Origin: Mangrovimonas sp. ST2L15
GTDB taxonomy: Bacteria > Bacteroidota > Bacteroidia > Flavobacteriales > Flavobacteriaceae
Assembly (NCBI RefSeq): GCF_001280515.1
Contig: NZ_LBIQ01000019.1
Coordinates: 62,001 to 126,000, forward strand
DNA length: 64,000 nucleotides
Reading direction: 5' to 3'
Positions 1 through 9,745 of the stretch are shown piece after piece (the stretch's first letter is position 1; the number at the start of each line of letters is the position of its first letter). Under the pieces are notes generated by a model. That model worked only from the letters and a program-made list of their open reading frames with translations. It made no database searches and was not told the DNA's origin. The position numbers and the translations under genes are program-made.

Positions 1-1185
1 GGATTAGCAAACAACATTACGGATCCGCTAGTGAAGGTCTTTAAAAATGTCTTCGGCGAACTAAGCACCTTTCAAGCATCTTTAATTCAATTTACATTTT
101 ACTTTGGCTATTTTTGTATGGCTATACCAGGAGCACTGATATCGAAGAGGTATTCTTTTAAAATAGGTGTATTAGTCGGTTTAGGTCTTTACATCGCTGG
201 GTGCTTTTTACTGTATCCTGCTACCCTCGCCCAAAACTTCCTTTACTTTTGTCTATCCTTTTACATTCTTGCCTGTGGTTTGGGTATTTTAGAAACAAAT
301 GCCAACCCTTTTGTTTTGCTTCTTGGCCCAAAAGAAACAGCAACAGAGCGATTGAATTTAGCCCAGTCCTTCAACCCTGTGGGTTCCATCTTAGGTGTGT
401 TTATGTGTCAAATTCTAATTATGGCCCAGTTACCTACCAATACCCAAGGAGATTTAGCCATCCCTGCTCATGAAATAAAAGAAACACTCGGTGTTATTAT
501 TTATCCTTATTTAATTGTTGGTAGTGTGCTCATATTGGTTTGGGTATTAATTGCTATTACAAAAATGCCTGATTTAAAAAAAGCGACAACGGCTTTAAAT
601 ATGAAGCAAACGGTTGGTCAATTGTTGCGTAAAAGTAATTACCGCTTTGCCGTATTGGCCCAATTTTTTTATGTAGGGGCACAGATTTCTGTTTGGACAT
701 ACACTAATTTCTATCTACCCGAACAGATAGGTGCTTCACAGGAATTAACCTTACAATATCATACCGTTGCCTTGATTTGCTTTGGTATATTTCGATGGAT
801 TTTCACTTCGTTAATGCATAAAATTGCTGCTAGTAAACTCTTGTTTGTAGTGGCTATAGTGGCTATTTTACTCAGTTTGAATGTTATTCTAATTGGAGGC
901 ATGGTAGGTGCAATCTCATTAATTGCCATTTCAGCCTGCATGTCTTTAATGTTCCCTACTATATTCGGAATGGGCTGTGAAGAATTAAACGAAGAAGAGA
1001 CCAAAGTAGGAGCTTCTGGTCTTATAATGGCCATCCTTGGTGGTGCTATACTAACACCGCTGCAAGGTTCATTAATAGATTTTAAAAATGTGTCTTTTTC
1101 ATATGTAGTTCCTCTGATATGTTTTTTAGTTATAGCCCTTTATGCTGCTTACCATAAGAAACTTCTAAAAAAGAATGTATTATAG
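1..1185 (+). CDS. fucP: L-fucose:H+ symporter family MFS permease (5' end outside window)
   Basis: Inner-membrane major facilitator carrier that probably imports L-fucose with a proton. The reading frame is open from base 1 (GLANNITDPLVKVF...), so the true start lies upstream; the GTG at 31 is internal. About 394 residues are present and only the first helix is missing relative to the usual ~430. The FucP hallmark runs through GLGILETNANPFVLLLGP, which contains the conserved membrane Glu and Asn, followed by RLNLAQSFNPVGS. Several hydrophobic helices follow. The stop overlaps by 6 nt the stop of the convergent cytidylyltransferase/kinase fusion, which suggests shared sugar metabolism. Family assignment is strong; the exact sugar is inferred. 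Confidence 0.85.
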   Translation, partial: GLANNITDPLVKVFKNVFGELSTFQASLIQFTFYFGYFCMAIPGALISKRYSFKIGVLVGLGLYIAGCFLLYPATLAQNFLYFCLSFYILACGLGILETNANPFVLLLGPKETATERLNLAQSFNPVGSILGVFMCQILIMAQLPTNTQGDLAIPAHEIKETLGVIIYPYLIVGSVLILVWVLIAITKMPDLKKATTALNMKQTVGQLLRKSNYRFAVLAQFFYVGAQISVWTYTNFYLPEQIGASQELTLQYHTVALICFGIFRWIFTSLMHKIAASKLLFVVAIVAILLSLNVILIGGMVGAISLIAISACMSLMFPTIFGMGCEELNEEETKVGASGLIMAILGGAILTPLQGSLIDFKNVSFSYVVPLICFLVIALYAAYHKKLLKKNVL

Positions 1186-2334
1186 GTGGGAATCTTTCCT
1201 TCTGATATGGATTCGCATGGTTCCGGGTATGGGTTCCTTAGATACCATTATCAAATACCCACCACCGCCCGCACCGGCCAGTTTCCAAGCTAAGGCTTGA
1301 TCTTTATACTTGGCAATCTCTTGTTCGATACGTTCATTCAACATGTTAGGAAACATCGTAGTTTGGGCTTTAAAGGAATCTAAAAATCCTTGAGCAAACC
1401 TATCTAAATCTTGAGCTAATATGGCATCCCAAACTTGATCTGCAGCCTGTGCTAATGCCTTCACATTGGTTTCGTTGATATAGGTGTCTGACAGAAGATC
1501 TAATCCCTTTTCTCGCGGCCATAATAAGGTCATGCAAAGGTGAGCTTCCAACCAAGACAAAATAGATTCTGAGTGAATGGATTGAAATTTCTTGGGCCAA
1601 TAATCATTGTCATAGTAATGCCTAACCAATCCAGGCATGCATATACCAATTGCATCCTGAGCCCCTGATATGATGGAAGACCCGGGATCATTCTCAAACT
1701 TAAACAGGATTTCAGCTAACTTTTCTGGTTTTTCCAAAGGAAGATAATATGGCCATATATTTTTGGCCGCATTTCTTGTGGAGGTTGACATGCCGCACCT
1801 CTCATTGTATTCTATGGTAGGTTCCAGTGAAATTGTAAGTGCCCATCCTGGGTGAAATTTTGAGACATAAGGTTGATCGATCCATGTGCCTGCCAAATCT
1901 ATTCGGTAAGGCAACGTACAATTTCCCTCAGTTCTAATGGCGGTGGTAGAACGCTCTGGTAAGCCGGCATCAGGTATACGCTTTAAAACTTTAAAATCAA
2001 TACCTAAAGAATCACAAAGCTCTTTTTTTGCAGGTGAATAGCCATCTTCATTTACCACAAAAATATCTGGTTGCAGGTCCTTTAAATCCTCATCAAAATC
2101 CAAAATACCTGAACCTTTATTGACAAAGACTTTTTTGACGTGCTTGATGGCATCTATAACATACATTCTTTCTTGTTCAGAATTAATAGTATGTCTGCCC
2201 TTAAGTTCCAAAACGGTGGCATCTGAACCGATACCAACATATAGATCTCCATAAGAAGCAGCCTCTTTAAAGAAAGCGATGTGTCCGCTATGCAACATAT
2301 CAAAACAACCTGATACAAATACTTTTTTTGCCAT
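1180..2334 (-). CDS. Cytidylyltransferase-like / GHMP-kinase-like fusion protein
   Basis: A two-domain cytosolic enzyme of 384 residues, probably making or activating a sugar phosphate. Residues 1-135 are a nucleotidyltransferase of the cytidylyltransferase superfamily: GCFDMLHSGH (10-18 region) carries the HxGH site and STTAIR the second signature. From residue ~136 a GHMP-kinase-like half begins (LPYRIDLAGTWID), with a short PGSSIISGAQDAIGI segment in place of the usual Gly/Ser-rich ATP loop and a C-terminal KLAGAGGGGYLIMVS motif near 351-365. This differs from the Bacteroides Fkp fucokinase/GDP-fucose pyrophosphorylase, whose halves are in another arrangement. It is convergent with fucP and overlaps it by 6 nt, so fucose or a related deoxy- or heptose sugar is a plausible substrate. 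The function is inferred. Confidence 0.7.
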   Translation of the reverse strand: MAKKVFVSGCFDMLHSGHIAFFKEAASYGDLYVGIGSDATVLELKGRHTINSEQERMYVIDAIKHVKKVFVNKGSGILDFDEDLKDLQPDIFVVNEDGYSPAKKELCDSLGIDFKVLKRIPDAGLPERSTTAIRTEGNCTLPYRIDLAGTWIDQPYVSKFHPGWALTISLEPTIEYNERCGMSTSTRNAAKNIWPYYLPLEKPEKLAEILFKFENDPGSSIISGAQDAIGICMPGLVRHYYDNDYWPKKFQSIHSESILSWLEAHLCMTLLWPREKGLDLLSDTYINETNVKALAQAADQVWDAILAQDLDRFAQGFLDSFKAQTTMFPNMLNERIEQEIAKYKDQALAWKLAGAGGGGYLIMVSKEPIPGTMRIHIRRKDSHL

Positions 2335-2682
2335 GTACTGAATTTAAAACCGTGAAGATATTCGTTTTTTGGTTCAATGCCAACCCTAGAACGTAATTGT
2401 TATAGTAAGTATCAAGGGATATTTTGAAAAATAGGAAAGTCCTTTTAGCGAATTATATTTTTTTAAATTGGACATGATAACCATGGCTAATTTATAATTC
2501 AATTTAATTCACCTACTAGCTTTATTATTATTTGTGTGACCACTTCTAAAAAAAACTATTGTAACAAATTGTAGGACTTATCGTCTCATTTTTAAAGTAA
2601 GTAATTACATACCAAAGTCTTTCCAATTATTTATCAGACTTCCCATAAATTACTTGACGACATAACCTTAAAATATATACGG
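2335..2682. other. 348-bp intergenic region, divergent promoters
   Basis: AT-rich spacer between the start of the minus-strand transferase/kinase fusion and the start of the plus-strand hydrolase. It must hold both promoters. I see no ORF, clear hairpin, tRNA or perfect TAnnTTTG box in it. Confidence 0.5.
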
Positions 2683-3657
2683 ATGAGATACCTAAACGCT
2701 TTAATTTTTTTATTGATACTTACAACCTGTCAGGCACAGGAAACCAATCTTCTCTTAAAACAGAACTTAATTTCTGACTTCTCCCAAACACCTATTTATT
2801 CAAGGCTTACCGAGAACATCAACGGAAAAACAGAATGGAAAGAAGCTTTTAAATACATTGATAGTATTGATATTTATAGTATTACTTACCTAAGTGACGG
2901 TCTAAAAGTAAACGGCCTATTAGTAAAGCCCAAAAAACAAGGAAATTATCCTTGTGTAATCTATAATCGAGGTGGAAACAGGGATTTTGGTTCTTTAGTA
3001 TTAGCACATGGAATTATGACATTAGGCCAAATCGCCAGGGAAGGTTACGTGGTCATTGCAAGTCAGTACAGAGGTAACGGCGGTAGCGAGGGACAAGAAG
3101 AATTTGGCGGCAGTGATGTCAACGACATCACCATTTTACCCGAAGTATTAAAAGAAGTTGAAGGGGCCGATATTGAGAATATTGGCATGTATGGCTGGAG
3201 TCGAGGTGGTATGATGACCTACATAGCCCTTACCAAAATGAACAATATAAAGGCGGCAGCCGTTGGAGGGGCTGTTTCCAATAACTTCTCCACCATAAAG
3301 GACAGACCAGACATGGAGTCTGGAGTTTTAGCTGAATTGATACCAAACTATAAAACTAATAAAGAGGCCGAGTTAGAAAAACGATCAGCTGTTAAGTGGG
3401 CTGACAAATTCTCTAAAGAAGTCCCTATTTTAATGCTACATGGTAATGCCGATTGGCGTGTCAAGCCAGAACAAAGCCTCATGCTTGCCTTAGAATTTGA
3501 AAAATATCGCATCCCCTACAGATTGATTATGTTTGAGGGAGGTGACCACGGTATCTCAGAACATAGAGATGAAGTCAACGAACAAGTTTTAAGTTGGTTT
3601 GATACTTATTTAAAGAATCATACTCCTCTACCAAACATGGAATACCATGGAAAATAA
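2683..3657 (+). CDS. Secreted alpha/beta hydrolase (S9-peptidase-like)
   Basis: 324-residue protein with an N-terminal export signal (hydrophobic stretch to about residue 18, ending TTCQAQ). The T before Cys makes it a poor lipobox, so a normal Sec signal is also possible. The fold is that of a prolyl-oligopeptidase/acylaminoacyl-peptidase-like hydrolase: nucleophile elbow GWSRGG, acid in HGNADWRVKP, and catalytic His in GGDHG. It lacks the beta-propeller of true S9 peptidases, so it may be an esterase or a small peptidase in the periplasm. It stands alone, 71 nt before a LOG-family gene on the same strand. Class is certain; substrate unknown. Confidence 0.75.
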   Translation: MRYLNALIFLLILTTCQAQETNLLLKQNLISDFSQTPIYSRLTENINGKTEWKEAFKYIDSIDIYSITYLSDGLKVNGLLVKPKKQGNYPCVIYNRGGNRDFGSLVLAHGIMTLGQIAREGYVVIASQYRGNGGSEGQEEFGGSDVNDITILPEVLKEVEGADIENIGMYGWSRGGMMTYIALTKMNNIKAAAVGGAVSNNFSTIKDRPDMESGVLAELIPNYKTNKEAELEKRSAVKWADKFSKEVPILMLHGNADWRVKPEQSLMLALEFEKYRIPYRLIMFEGGDHGISEHRDEVNEQVLSWFDTYLKNHTPLPNMEYHGK

Positions 3658-3728
3658 TCCTAAAATTTAATCCAAGGATTTCAACAATTTGATAGTCATT
3701 TCCTAACTTTCGTGAAAAAGTAAATAAC

Positions 3729-4310
3729 ATGAAACGAGTGTCTGTATTTTGTGGTTCCAGTTTAGGAAATGATGCCATTTATAAACAAGAAGCCTTCCAA
3801 TTAGGTAAAACCCTCGCCCAAAAAGGGATTGGTTTAGTCTATGGTGGTGCCCATATCGGATTAATGGGAGCCGTTGCAGATGGTGCGCTTTCTGAAAGCG
3901 GCGAAGTCATTGGGGTGATTCCAAATTTTTTGAGATCTAAAGAAATTGCTCATGAGGGTATTTCAGAATTGATCTTAACCGATACTATGCACCAAAGAAA
4001 ATCGAAAATGAATGATTTATGTGATGGTGTTATTGTCTTGCCAGGAGGTTTCGGAACTTTGGACGAATACTTTGAAATGCTCACTTGGGGCCAATTAGGA
4101 CTTCATCAAAAACCTTTAGGTATTTTAAATACCAATGGCTATTACAATCACTTAATAAACCATGTAGAAACCATGGCTCAAGAGGGTTTTCTATCTGAAG
4201 ACAATAAATCTATGGTGATAATTGAAAGTGAAATCAACATGTTACTTGAAACCATGGCTTCATACCAATCTCCAAAAACTGGCAAATGGGTTGATGAACA
4301 AAAAATTTAG
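3729..4310 (+). CDS. LOG family protein (TIGR00730, Rossmann fold)
   Basis: 193 residues, the full family length. The N-terminal VFCGSSLGND phosphate-binding turn, YGGAHIGLMG and the signature PGGFGTLDE mark the lysine-decarboxylase-like LOG family. Members hydrolyse nucleoside 5'-monophosphates of the cytokinin riboside type, releasing ribose 5-phosphate; in bacteria the physiological substrate is often unclear. Cytosolic, with no signal peptide. The start at 3729 is the only sensible one because the motif begins at residue 6. Confidence 0.85.
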   Translation: MKRVSVFCGSSLGNDAIYKQEAFQLGKTLAQKGIGLVYGGAHIGLMGAVADGALSESGEVIGVIPNFLRSKEIAHEGISELILTDTMHQRKSKMNDLCDGVIVLPGGFGTLDEYFEMLTWGQLGLHQKPLGILNTNGYYNHLINHVETMAQEGFLSEDNKSMVIIESEINMLLETMASYQSPKTGKWVDEQKI

Positions 4311-4397
4311 ATTTCAATGGTTTTCAAATCAATTTAAAACTATTTAAAGAGGGAAATTATTTTTACGTATCTTCAAGAACCTAAAAACCAACCATCT

Positions 4398-6443
4398 ATG
4401 AAGATTCAAGTTTATATTTCCCTGCTCCTAGGCATCAGTCTCCTGTCCTGTCAACAAGAAAAACAAAATGCTATAACCTCTCTTTCCAACCATCAAGGAA
4501 ACGAAGCTTATTCCGTCATAAATTACGGCGCCAAAATTGGATATTTAAAAACCGAGACTTTGGGCGATACCATCCATGTTGATTTTGACTATAAAAATAA
4601 TGGTCGTGGACCCTCTCTCAAAGAATCCCTTATTTTAAATACCGAAGGCCTACCTCTTTCTTGGCATATTGAAGGTAATACCACCTTTGGCAATCAGGTA
4701 AATGAGCAGTTTGAGTATGAAAATAAATGGGCCAGATGGACAGACGCCACTGGTTCAGATAGCTTGAAAACGACTTCTCCACCATTCTATTCAAATCAAA
4801 ATGGCAGCCCCTACTCCATGCTTTTGATGGCAAGACATCTATTACGTCAAAAAGATCAAAAAGCACCTGTCTTACCCCAAGGTACAATTTCTCTCCAAAA
4901 AATAGAACCCATTCAATTGGAAGGAGATACCACACACTTAAAATTGGCGTCCTATTCCATTTCAGGAAACAGCATGAACCCAAGTTATTTTGTGATGGAT
5001 GACCAACAAAATTTATTTGCTACTATTTCTTCCCATACGGTCATCATTAAAAAAGGCTATGAGGACTACACACAAAAAATGATTGATCTTTCAGAAACCT
5101 ACGAAGCCCAACGGTTTACAGATTTACAAAAATCTTACGCCCATAACTATCCTAAAAAGGTTAGGATTAAACAAGTGAAGATTTTTGATCCGCAAACTTT
5201 AAATTTATCCAATTTAGTGTCGGTTGTAGTTGATGGTGACAAAATCTTGAGTATTGATGCTCCTGATACAGTTAGGGAAAATGAAGTTGTTATAGATGGT
5301 AATGGTGGAACCCTCATTCCCGGTATGTATGACATGCATGCCCACACAGGTGAAAGACAAGGCCTTCTTAACCTATTGGCAGGCGTGACTTCCTTTAGAG
5401 ATATGGGAAACCATAATGACGTTCTTACAAATTTGATGGTAAAAATTGATTCTGGATTATTGGCCGGACCAAGAATTCACAGATTGGGTTTTATTGAAGG
5501 TAAAAGTCCTTATAATAGTAATGGGGGAATTTTGGTATCTTCTTTGGAAGAAGCCTTGGAGGCTATTGATACCTATCACAACCAAGGGTTTTACGGTATC
5601 AAATTATACAACAGTATGAATGGTGATTGGGCGCCAGAATTAGTTAAAAAAGCCCATGAATATGACATGTTTGTATGCGGTCACGTCCCAGCGTTCTCAA
5701 ATGCCAACGCTATGCTTAATGCAGGTTTTGATGAAATGACCCATATCAACCAAACCATGTTAGGTTGGGTTTTAGAACCAGATGAGGACACACGAACGTT
5801 ACTCAGGCTCACCGCTATGAAGCGATTTCCGCAAATTGATTTAAACAGTGAGCAAGTGCGAGAAACCATCGGCTTGTTTATCAAAAACAATACAGCCATA
5901 GATCCTACTTTGGCTATTCATGAAGCCTTACTACTGGGAAGAAATGGTTCCATCTCTCCTGGTACCGTTGACTTTATATCTCATTTACCTCCAGCAGAAC
6001 AAAGAAGCTATAAAGTTGCTTGGTCTGAAGTTGCCAACAGCGAGGATGATGAAGCTTATAAAGGGGCGTTCAAAAAAATTATTGAGACCCTTACTCTTAT
6101 GAAAGATAAAGGCATACAAATAATACCTGGAACAGACATGGGTGGCTCTTTCTTTTTCCATCGGGAATTGGAATTATACCAACAGTTAGGGTTTACACCA
6201 GCCGAATTGTTAAAACTAGCAACTTATGACATGGCTGCATATCTGGGTGATAAAAATCTGGGAAGTATTAAACCAGGATATTTGGCAGACTTCTTTTTGG
6301 TTCCCGGTAATCCTGTAGAAGACCTTAAAGCCATTAAAACTGTTTCAATGGTATCAAAAGGTGGGACTTTCTATTATCCGAAAGAAATATACCCTTCTTT
6401 TGGTATTGAACCATTTACAGACATGCCTTCGGTTAAAGAATAA
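4398..6443 (+). CDS. Lipoprotein amidohydrolase
   Basis: 681-residue amidohydrolase-superfamily protein exported as a lipoprotein (ISLLSCQQE, lipobox Cys near residue 18). Residues up to about 240 form a Bacteroidota-type N-terminal extension with no motif I recognise. The metal-dependent TIM-barrel follows: DMHAHTG supplies the HxH pair, GIKLYN a lysine at the usual carboxylated-Lys position, GHVP and EMTHINQ the two later His, and IPGTDMGG the catalytic Asp. The C-terminal KPGYLADFFLVPGNP strand closes the composite beta-sandwich. Related proteins are imidazolonepropionase- or prolidase-like periplasmic hydrolases; the substrate cannot be read from sequence. Confidence 0.8.
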   Translation: MKIQVYISLLLGISLLSCQQEKQNAITSLSNHQGNEAYSVINYGAKIGYLKTETLGDTIHVDFDYKNNGRGPSLKESLILNTEGLPLSWHIEGNTTFGNQVNEQFEYENKWARWTDATGSDSLKTTSPPFYSNQNGSPYSMLLMARHLLRQKDQKAPVLPQGTISLQKIEPIQLEGDTTHLKLASYSISGNSMNPSYFVMDDQQNLFATISSHTVIIKKGYEDYTQKMIDLSETYEAQRFTDLQKSYAHNYPKKVRIKQVKIFDPQTLNLSNLVSVVVDGDKILSIDAPDTVRENEVVIDGNGGTLIPGMYDMHAHTGERQGLLNLLAGVTSFRDMGNHNDVLTNLMVKIDSGLLAGPRIHRLGFIEGKSPYNSNGGILVSSLEEALEAIDTYHNQGFYGIKLYNSMNGDWAPELVKKAHEYDMFVCGHVPAFSNANAMLNAGFDEMTHINQTMLGWVLEPDEDTRTLLRLTAMKRFPQIDLNSEQVRETIGLFIKNNTAIDPTLAIHEALLLGRNGSISPGTVDFISHLPPAEQRSYKVAWSEVANSEDDEAYKGAFKKIIETLTLMKDKGIQIIPGTDMGGSFFFHRELELYQQLGFTPAELLKLATYDMAAYLGDKNLGSIKPGYLADFFLVPGNPVEDLKAIKTVSMVSKGGTFYYPKEIYPSFGIEPFTDMPSVKE

Positions 6444-6514
6444 TTTTTAATTATTTCAAGTATCTTTTTTAGTCTAAAGGTTTTAAATTTATAGGGACAC
6501 TTAATACGTCTTAA

Positions 6515-7075
6515 ATGAAAACCGAGAAAGAAAAAATGATGGCTGGTGAGCCATATGATGCACATTGTGAGGAAATGATTAGCATTAGAACCAAGGTAAA
6601 AAGGATTTTACACAAGCTGAATGTCACCGAATATTATACCGATAGATTTCAAGAAACCATTCATGAATTATGTCCAAACTCAGCTAAAAACATTCATTTA
6701 GAACCTCCTTTTTATTGCGATTATGGAGATAACATTTTTGCTAAGGAAGGTGTTTTTATCAATTTTGGAGCGGTTATTTTAGATGGTGCACGGGTAACCA
6801 TAGGCAGAAAAACACTGATTGCCCCAGGAGTTCATATTTATACCGCAAGACATCCTTTAGATATTAAAGAACGTAGAGTTTGGGAAGATTGCAGCCCTGT
6901 GACCATAGGAGAAGAATGTTGGATAGGTGGGCACGCAACCCTTTGTCCTGGTGTGACAATTGGAGACCGCTCGGTTATAGGTGCTGGTTCTGTCGTAACC
7001 AAAGACATTCCCGCAGATTCTTTAGCTGTAGGTAACCCAGCAAGAGTGGTAAAAAAACTAAATTTAAAAGAATAG
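6515..7075 (+). CDS. Sugar O-acetyltransferase (maltose/NodL type)
   Basis: 186-residue left-handed beta-helix acetyltransferase that uses acetyl-CoA to acetylate a sugar hydroxyl. The N-terminal KEKMMAGEPYDAHCEEM matches the maltose/galactoside acetyltransferase cap. Hexapeptide repeats run from about residue 65 (NIFAKEGVFINFGAV, VTIGRKTLIAPGVHIYTARHPLD, CWIGGHATLCPGVTIGDRSVIGAGSVVTKDIP), and YTARHP contains the catalytic His. The end VGNPARVVKKL is typical. Cytosolic, transcribed alone. Family is certain; acceptor sugar unknown. Confidence 0.88.
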   Translation: MKTEKEKMMAGEPYDAHCEEMISIRTKVKRILHKLNVTEYYTDRFQETIHELCPNSAKNIHLEPPFYCDYGDNIFAKEGVFINFGAVILDGARVTIGRKTLIAPGVHIYTARHPLDIKERRVWEDCSPVTIGEECWIGGHATLCPGVTIGDRSVIGAGSVVTKDIPADSLAVGNPARVVKKLNLKE

Positions 7076-7188
7076 AAAACTTCAAATTGACATCTTAGAG
7101 AGATTCATAGAGTCCAAAAATAATTCCAGTCATTTTTTAAATTTTATTTCATATTCATTTCTTTATCTTAGTTGCATAAATACCCTAT

Positions 7189-8304
7189 ATGAAAAGATTT
7201 TTGGTTAAGTATCGAAGAAGTGCGTTCAGTCGTTTTATACAAAGGCACCAAAAATCAGCTCCCGTCATTTTCTTTATAGGTGGTTTTATATTTGACTCGC
7301 TTACATTGGGTCGTATTGACCGACTTTATGATATGATTGTTTTATGCTCCCATATGACTTTGGTGAGCATAACACTTTATCTTTTTAACGTTGCAGATGA
7401 TGGCAAGTGGAAAGGTACATTTTTAGAACGTTTTGAAACCTACTTACCTTTGGCCATTCAATTTTTCTTTGGAGCGCTTTCTAGTGCCTATGTAATTTAT
7501 TTTTCAAGAAGTGTCTCCCTATCAAAAACGACATCATTCTTTATTATATTAGTCATTCTACTATTTGCCAATGAGTTTTTAAAGCAACGTATTTCCAATA
7601 AAAATTTACAGTTTAGTGTTTATTTCTTTATAAGCTTTACATTCTTTACCTTCATGGTTCCCGTGTTTATCAAAGAGATGAATCCAAATGTTTTTTTGAT
7701 TTCGGGAGCCATGAGTTTGGGATGCACCTTATTTCTCATTCTTTTCATTTATAAAGTTAGTCCCACCACCCGCGCCGAAGTCAAACTACCTAGATTATTG
7801 GTGTTAATTTTTGGGATTTACATAACCATCAATATCTTTTATTATTTTAAATTAATTCCACCAGTACCTTTGGCCCTAAATCATGGAATTGTAGCTCACA
7901 ACATAGAAAATAAGGACCATAAGTATTTTGTGACATTCGAAAAAAGGAAAGCCCAACACATCTTTTGGCGAGAACACCGCTTGACTTATGCTCATAGGCC
8001 GGGTGAACGAGTTTACGTGTTTTCATCTGTTTTTGCACCAACCGAATTGGAAAAATATATTATCCACCGCTGGAAGTGGTACAATCCCAAAACTGAGGAA
8101 TGGGAAATTGTAGAAGATATTGGATATGATATCCAAGGAGGGCGTGATGAAGGCTTTAGAGGTTATACCTACAAAGCCAATGTAAAAGAAGGAGAATGGA
8201 AAGTGGAAGTGATCACAAATGAAGAATTGATCTTAGGTGTCATCGATTTTGTTATTGTTAATGATGGATCTCAACCCAAACATTTAGTCACCAAAAAGTT
8301 TTAA
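7189..8304 (+). CDS. DUF2914 domain membrane protein
   Basis: 371 residues. The N-terminal ~220 residues contain about seven hydrophobic segments (from FFIGGFIFDSL near residue 28 to LIFGIYITINIFYYF near 212), so the protein sits in the inner membrane. The C-terminal ~120 residues form the DUF2914 domain (HIFWREHRLTYAHRPGERVYVFSSVFAP ... GEWKVEVITNEELILGVIDF), probably periplasmic. Its function is unknown. A strong hairpin follows the stop codon by one base. Confidence 0.8.
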   Translation: MKRFLVKYRRSAFSRFIQRHQKSAPVIFFIGGFIFDSLTLGRIDRLYDMIVLCSHMTLVSITLYLFNVADDGKWKGTFLERFETYLPLAIQFFFGALSSAYVIYFSRSVSLSKTTSFFIILVILLFANEFLKQRISNKNLQFSVYFFISFTFFTFMVPVFIKEMNPNVFLISGAMSLGCTLFLILFIYKVSPTTRAEVKLPRLLVLIFGIYITINIFYYFKLIPPVPLALNHGIVAHNIENKDHKYFVTFEKRKAQHIFWREHRLTYAHRPGERVYVFSSVFAPTELEKYIIHRWKWYNPKTEEWEIVEDIGYDIQGGRDEGFRGYTYKANVKEGEWKVEVITNEELILGVIDFVIVNDGSQPKHLVTKKF

Positions 8305-8305
8305 A

Positions 8306-8329
8306 AAAAGCGACCCGAGGGTCGCTTTT
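8306..8329. terminator. Bidirectional intrinsic terminator
   Basis: Perfect inverted repeat AAAAGCGACCC-GA-GGGTCGCTTTT with A/T tracts on both sides. It lies between the convergent stops of the DUF2914 gene and rocD and can serve both strands. Confidence 0.9.
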
Positions 8330-8332
8330 CAA

Positions 8333-9577
8333 TTAAGATTCAAATTTTTTAAGAGTTTCAATAATAATACTAACGCAATCCAATAATTGCTCTTCCGTCA
8401 TAACTAACGGAGGTGCAAAACGAATAATATTACCATGGGTAGGTTTAGCCAGAAGTCCGTTATCACGAAGTTTCAAACAAATGTTCCATGCTGTCTCGCT
8501 TTCCTCATCATCATTGATGACAATTGCGTTTAACAACCCTTTACCTCTAACCAAATTCACAATTTGACTGGTTTGAATGTATTTGTCTAATTCACTTCTG
8601 AACAAATCACCCAAGCGTTCAGCATTCTCTGCCAATTGTTCATCCTGAACAACTTCCAAGGCAGCCATGGCTACAGCAGCAGCCAAAGGATTCCCTCCAA
8701 AAGTACTTCCGTGAGTTCCCGGCTTAATTACTTTCATAACGTCATCATTAGCCAAAACAGCACTCACAGGATAGACACCACCGCTCATAGCTTTCCCCAA
8801 AATCAAGATATCTGGGGTAACATTCTCATGATTTACAGCCAATAATTTCCCAGTACGGGCAACTCCTGTCTGCACCTCATCAGCTATAAACAAAACACCA
8901 TATGCTTCACAAAGAGCTTTAGCTTTACTTAAATAACCTTCTGATGGTACATAAACGCCTGCTTCACCTTGAATAGGTTCTACCAAAAATCCAGCAACCT
9001 TAGGATTTGACTTTAAAGTTTCTTCTAGTGCTTCCAGATTATCATAATCTATTTTGATAAATCCGTCCGTATAAGGTCCAAAGTTTTTTCTAGCTACAGG
9101 GTCGTTTGAAAAGGATATAATCGTTGTGGTACGTCCGTGAAAATTGTTTTTACAAACTACAATTTCTGCTTCATTCTCAGCAATACCCTTAACCTCATAA
9201 GCCCATTTTCTACATATTTTAAGGGCCGTTTCAACAGCTTCGGCACCGGTATTCATCGGTAATAATTTATCAAAACCGAAATAATTGCAAGCAAACTCTT
9301 CATAACGTCCTAACATGTCATTATAGAAAGCCCTTGAAGTTAAGGTTAGCTTCTGTGCTTGCTCGGTTAAAGCTCCTACAATACGTGGGTGACAATGCCC
9401 CTGATTTACGGCCGAATAGGCACTTAAAAAATCATAATACTTTTTACCTTCTACGTCCCAAACATATACCCCTTCTCCTCTACTTAATACTACAGGTAGC
9501 GGATGGTAATTGTGGGCGCCGTATTGGTCTTCTAATGCTATCGCTTGTTGCGAAGTCAATTGGTCTAAAACAGCCAT
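8333..9577 (-). CDS. rocD: Ornithine--oxo-acid transaminase
   Basis: 414-residue class-III PLP aminotransferase converting ornithine and 2-oxoglutarate to glutamate semialdehyde and glutamate in arginine/proline metabolism. Visible landmarks are [14 protein letters not shown] near residue 52, [13 protein letters not shown] (108-120), the PLP-ring Asp in IADEVQTG (D233), and the Schiff-base lysine in [11 protein letters not shown] (K262). Length and motifs match ornithine aminotransferase rather than acetylornithine transaminase. It stands alone between the shared terminator and the rlmD promoter region. Confidence 0.92.
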   Translation of the reverse strand: MAVLDQLTSQQAIALEDQYGAHNYHPLPVVLSRGEGVYVWDVEGKKYYDFLSAYSAVNQGHCHPRIVGALTEQAQKLTLTSRAFYNDMLGRYEEFACNYFGFDKLLPMNTGAEAVETALKICRKWAYEVKGIAENEAEIVVCKNNFHGRTTTIISFSNDPVARKNFGPYTDGFIKIDYDNLEALEETLKSNPKVAGFLVEPIQGEAGVYVPSEGYLSKAKALCEAYGVLFIADEVQTGVARTGKLLAVNHENVTPDILILGKAMSGGVYPVSAVLANDDVMKVIKPGTHGSTFGGNPLAAAVAMAALEVVQDEQLAENAERLGDLFRSELDKYIQTSQIVNLVRGKGLLNAIVINDDEESETAWNICLKLRDNGLLAKPTHGNIIRFAPPLVMTEEQLLDCVSIIIETLKKFES

Positions 9578-9733
9578 TTTAATAAAATTTTAGTATGAAA
9601 AAAATAACCATTCCTTCTCTACCTTTATTCCTTCGAAGTTTCGAAAATTCAGCGTGGGAGAGAAATCATCCCTAAGAGGTTCGCAAATTAAGGAATCTTG
9701 AATGATTTTTAGAGAAAATCCTATCAATTATTC

Positions 9734-9741
9734 TATTTTTG
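9734..9741 (+). promoter_or_regulatory. Possible -7 box (TATTTTTG) of rlmD
   Basis: Exact match to the Bacteroidota TAnnTTTG -7 consensus, ending 4 nt before the rlmD start codon. If used, the transcript would be nearly leaderless. No convincing -33 TTG at the expected spacing, so support is limited. Confidence 0.35.
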
Positions 9742-9745
9742 CCCC

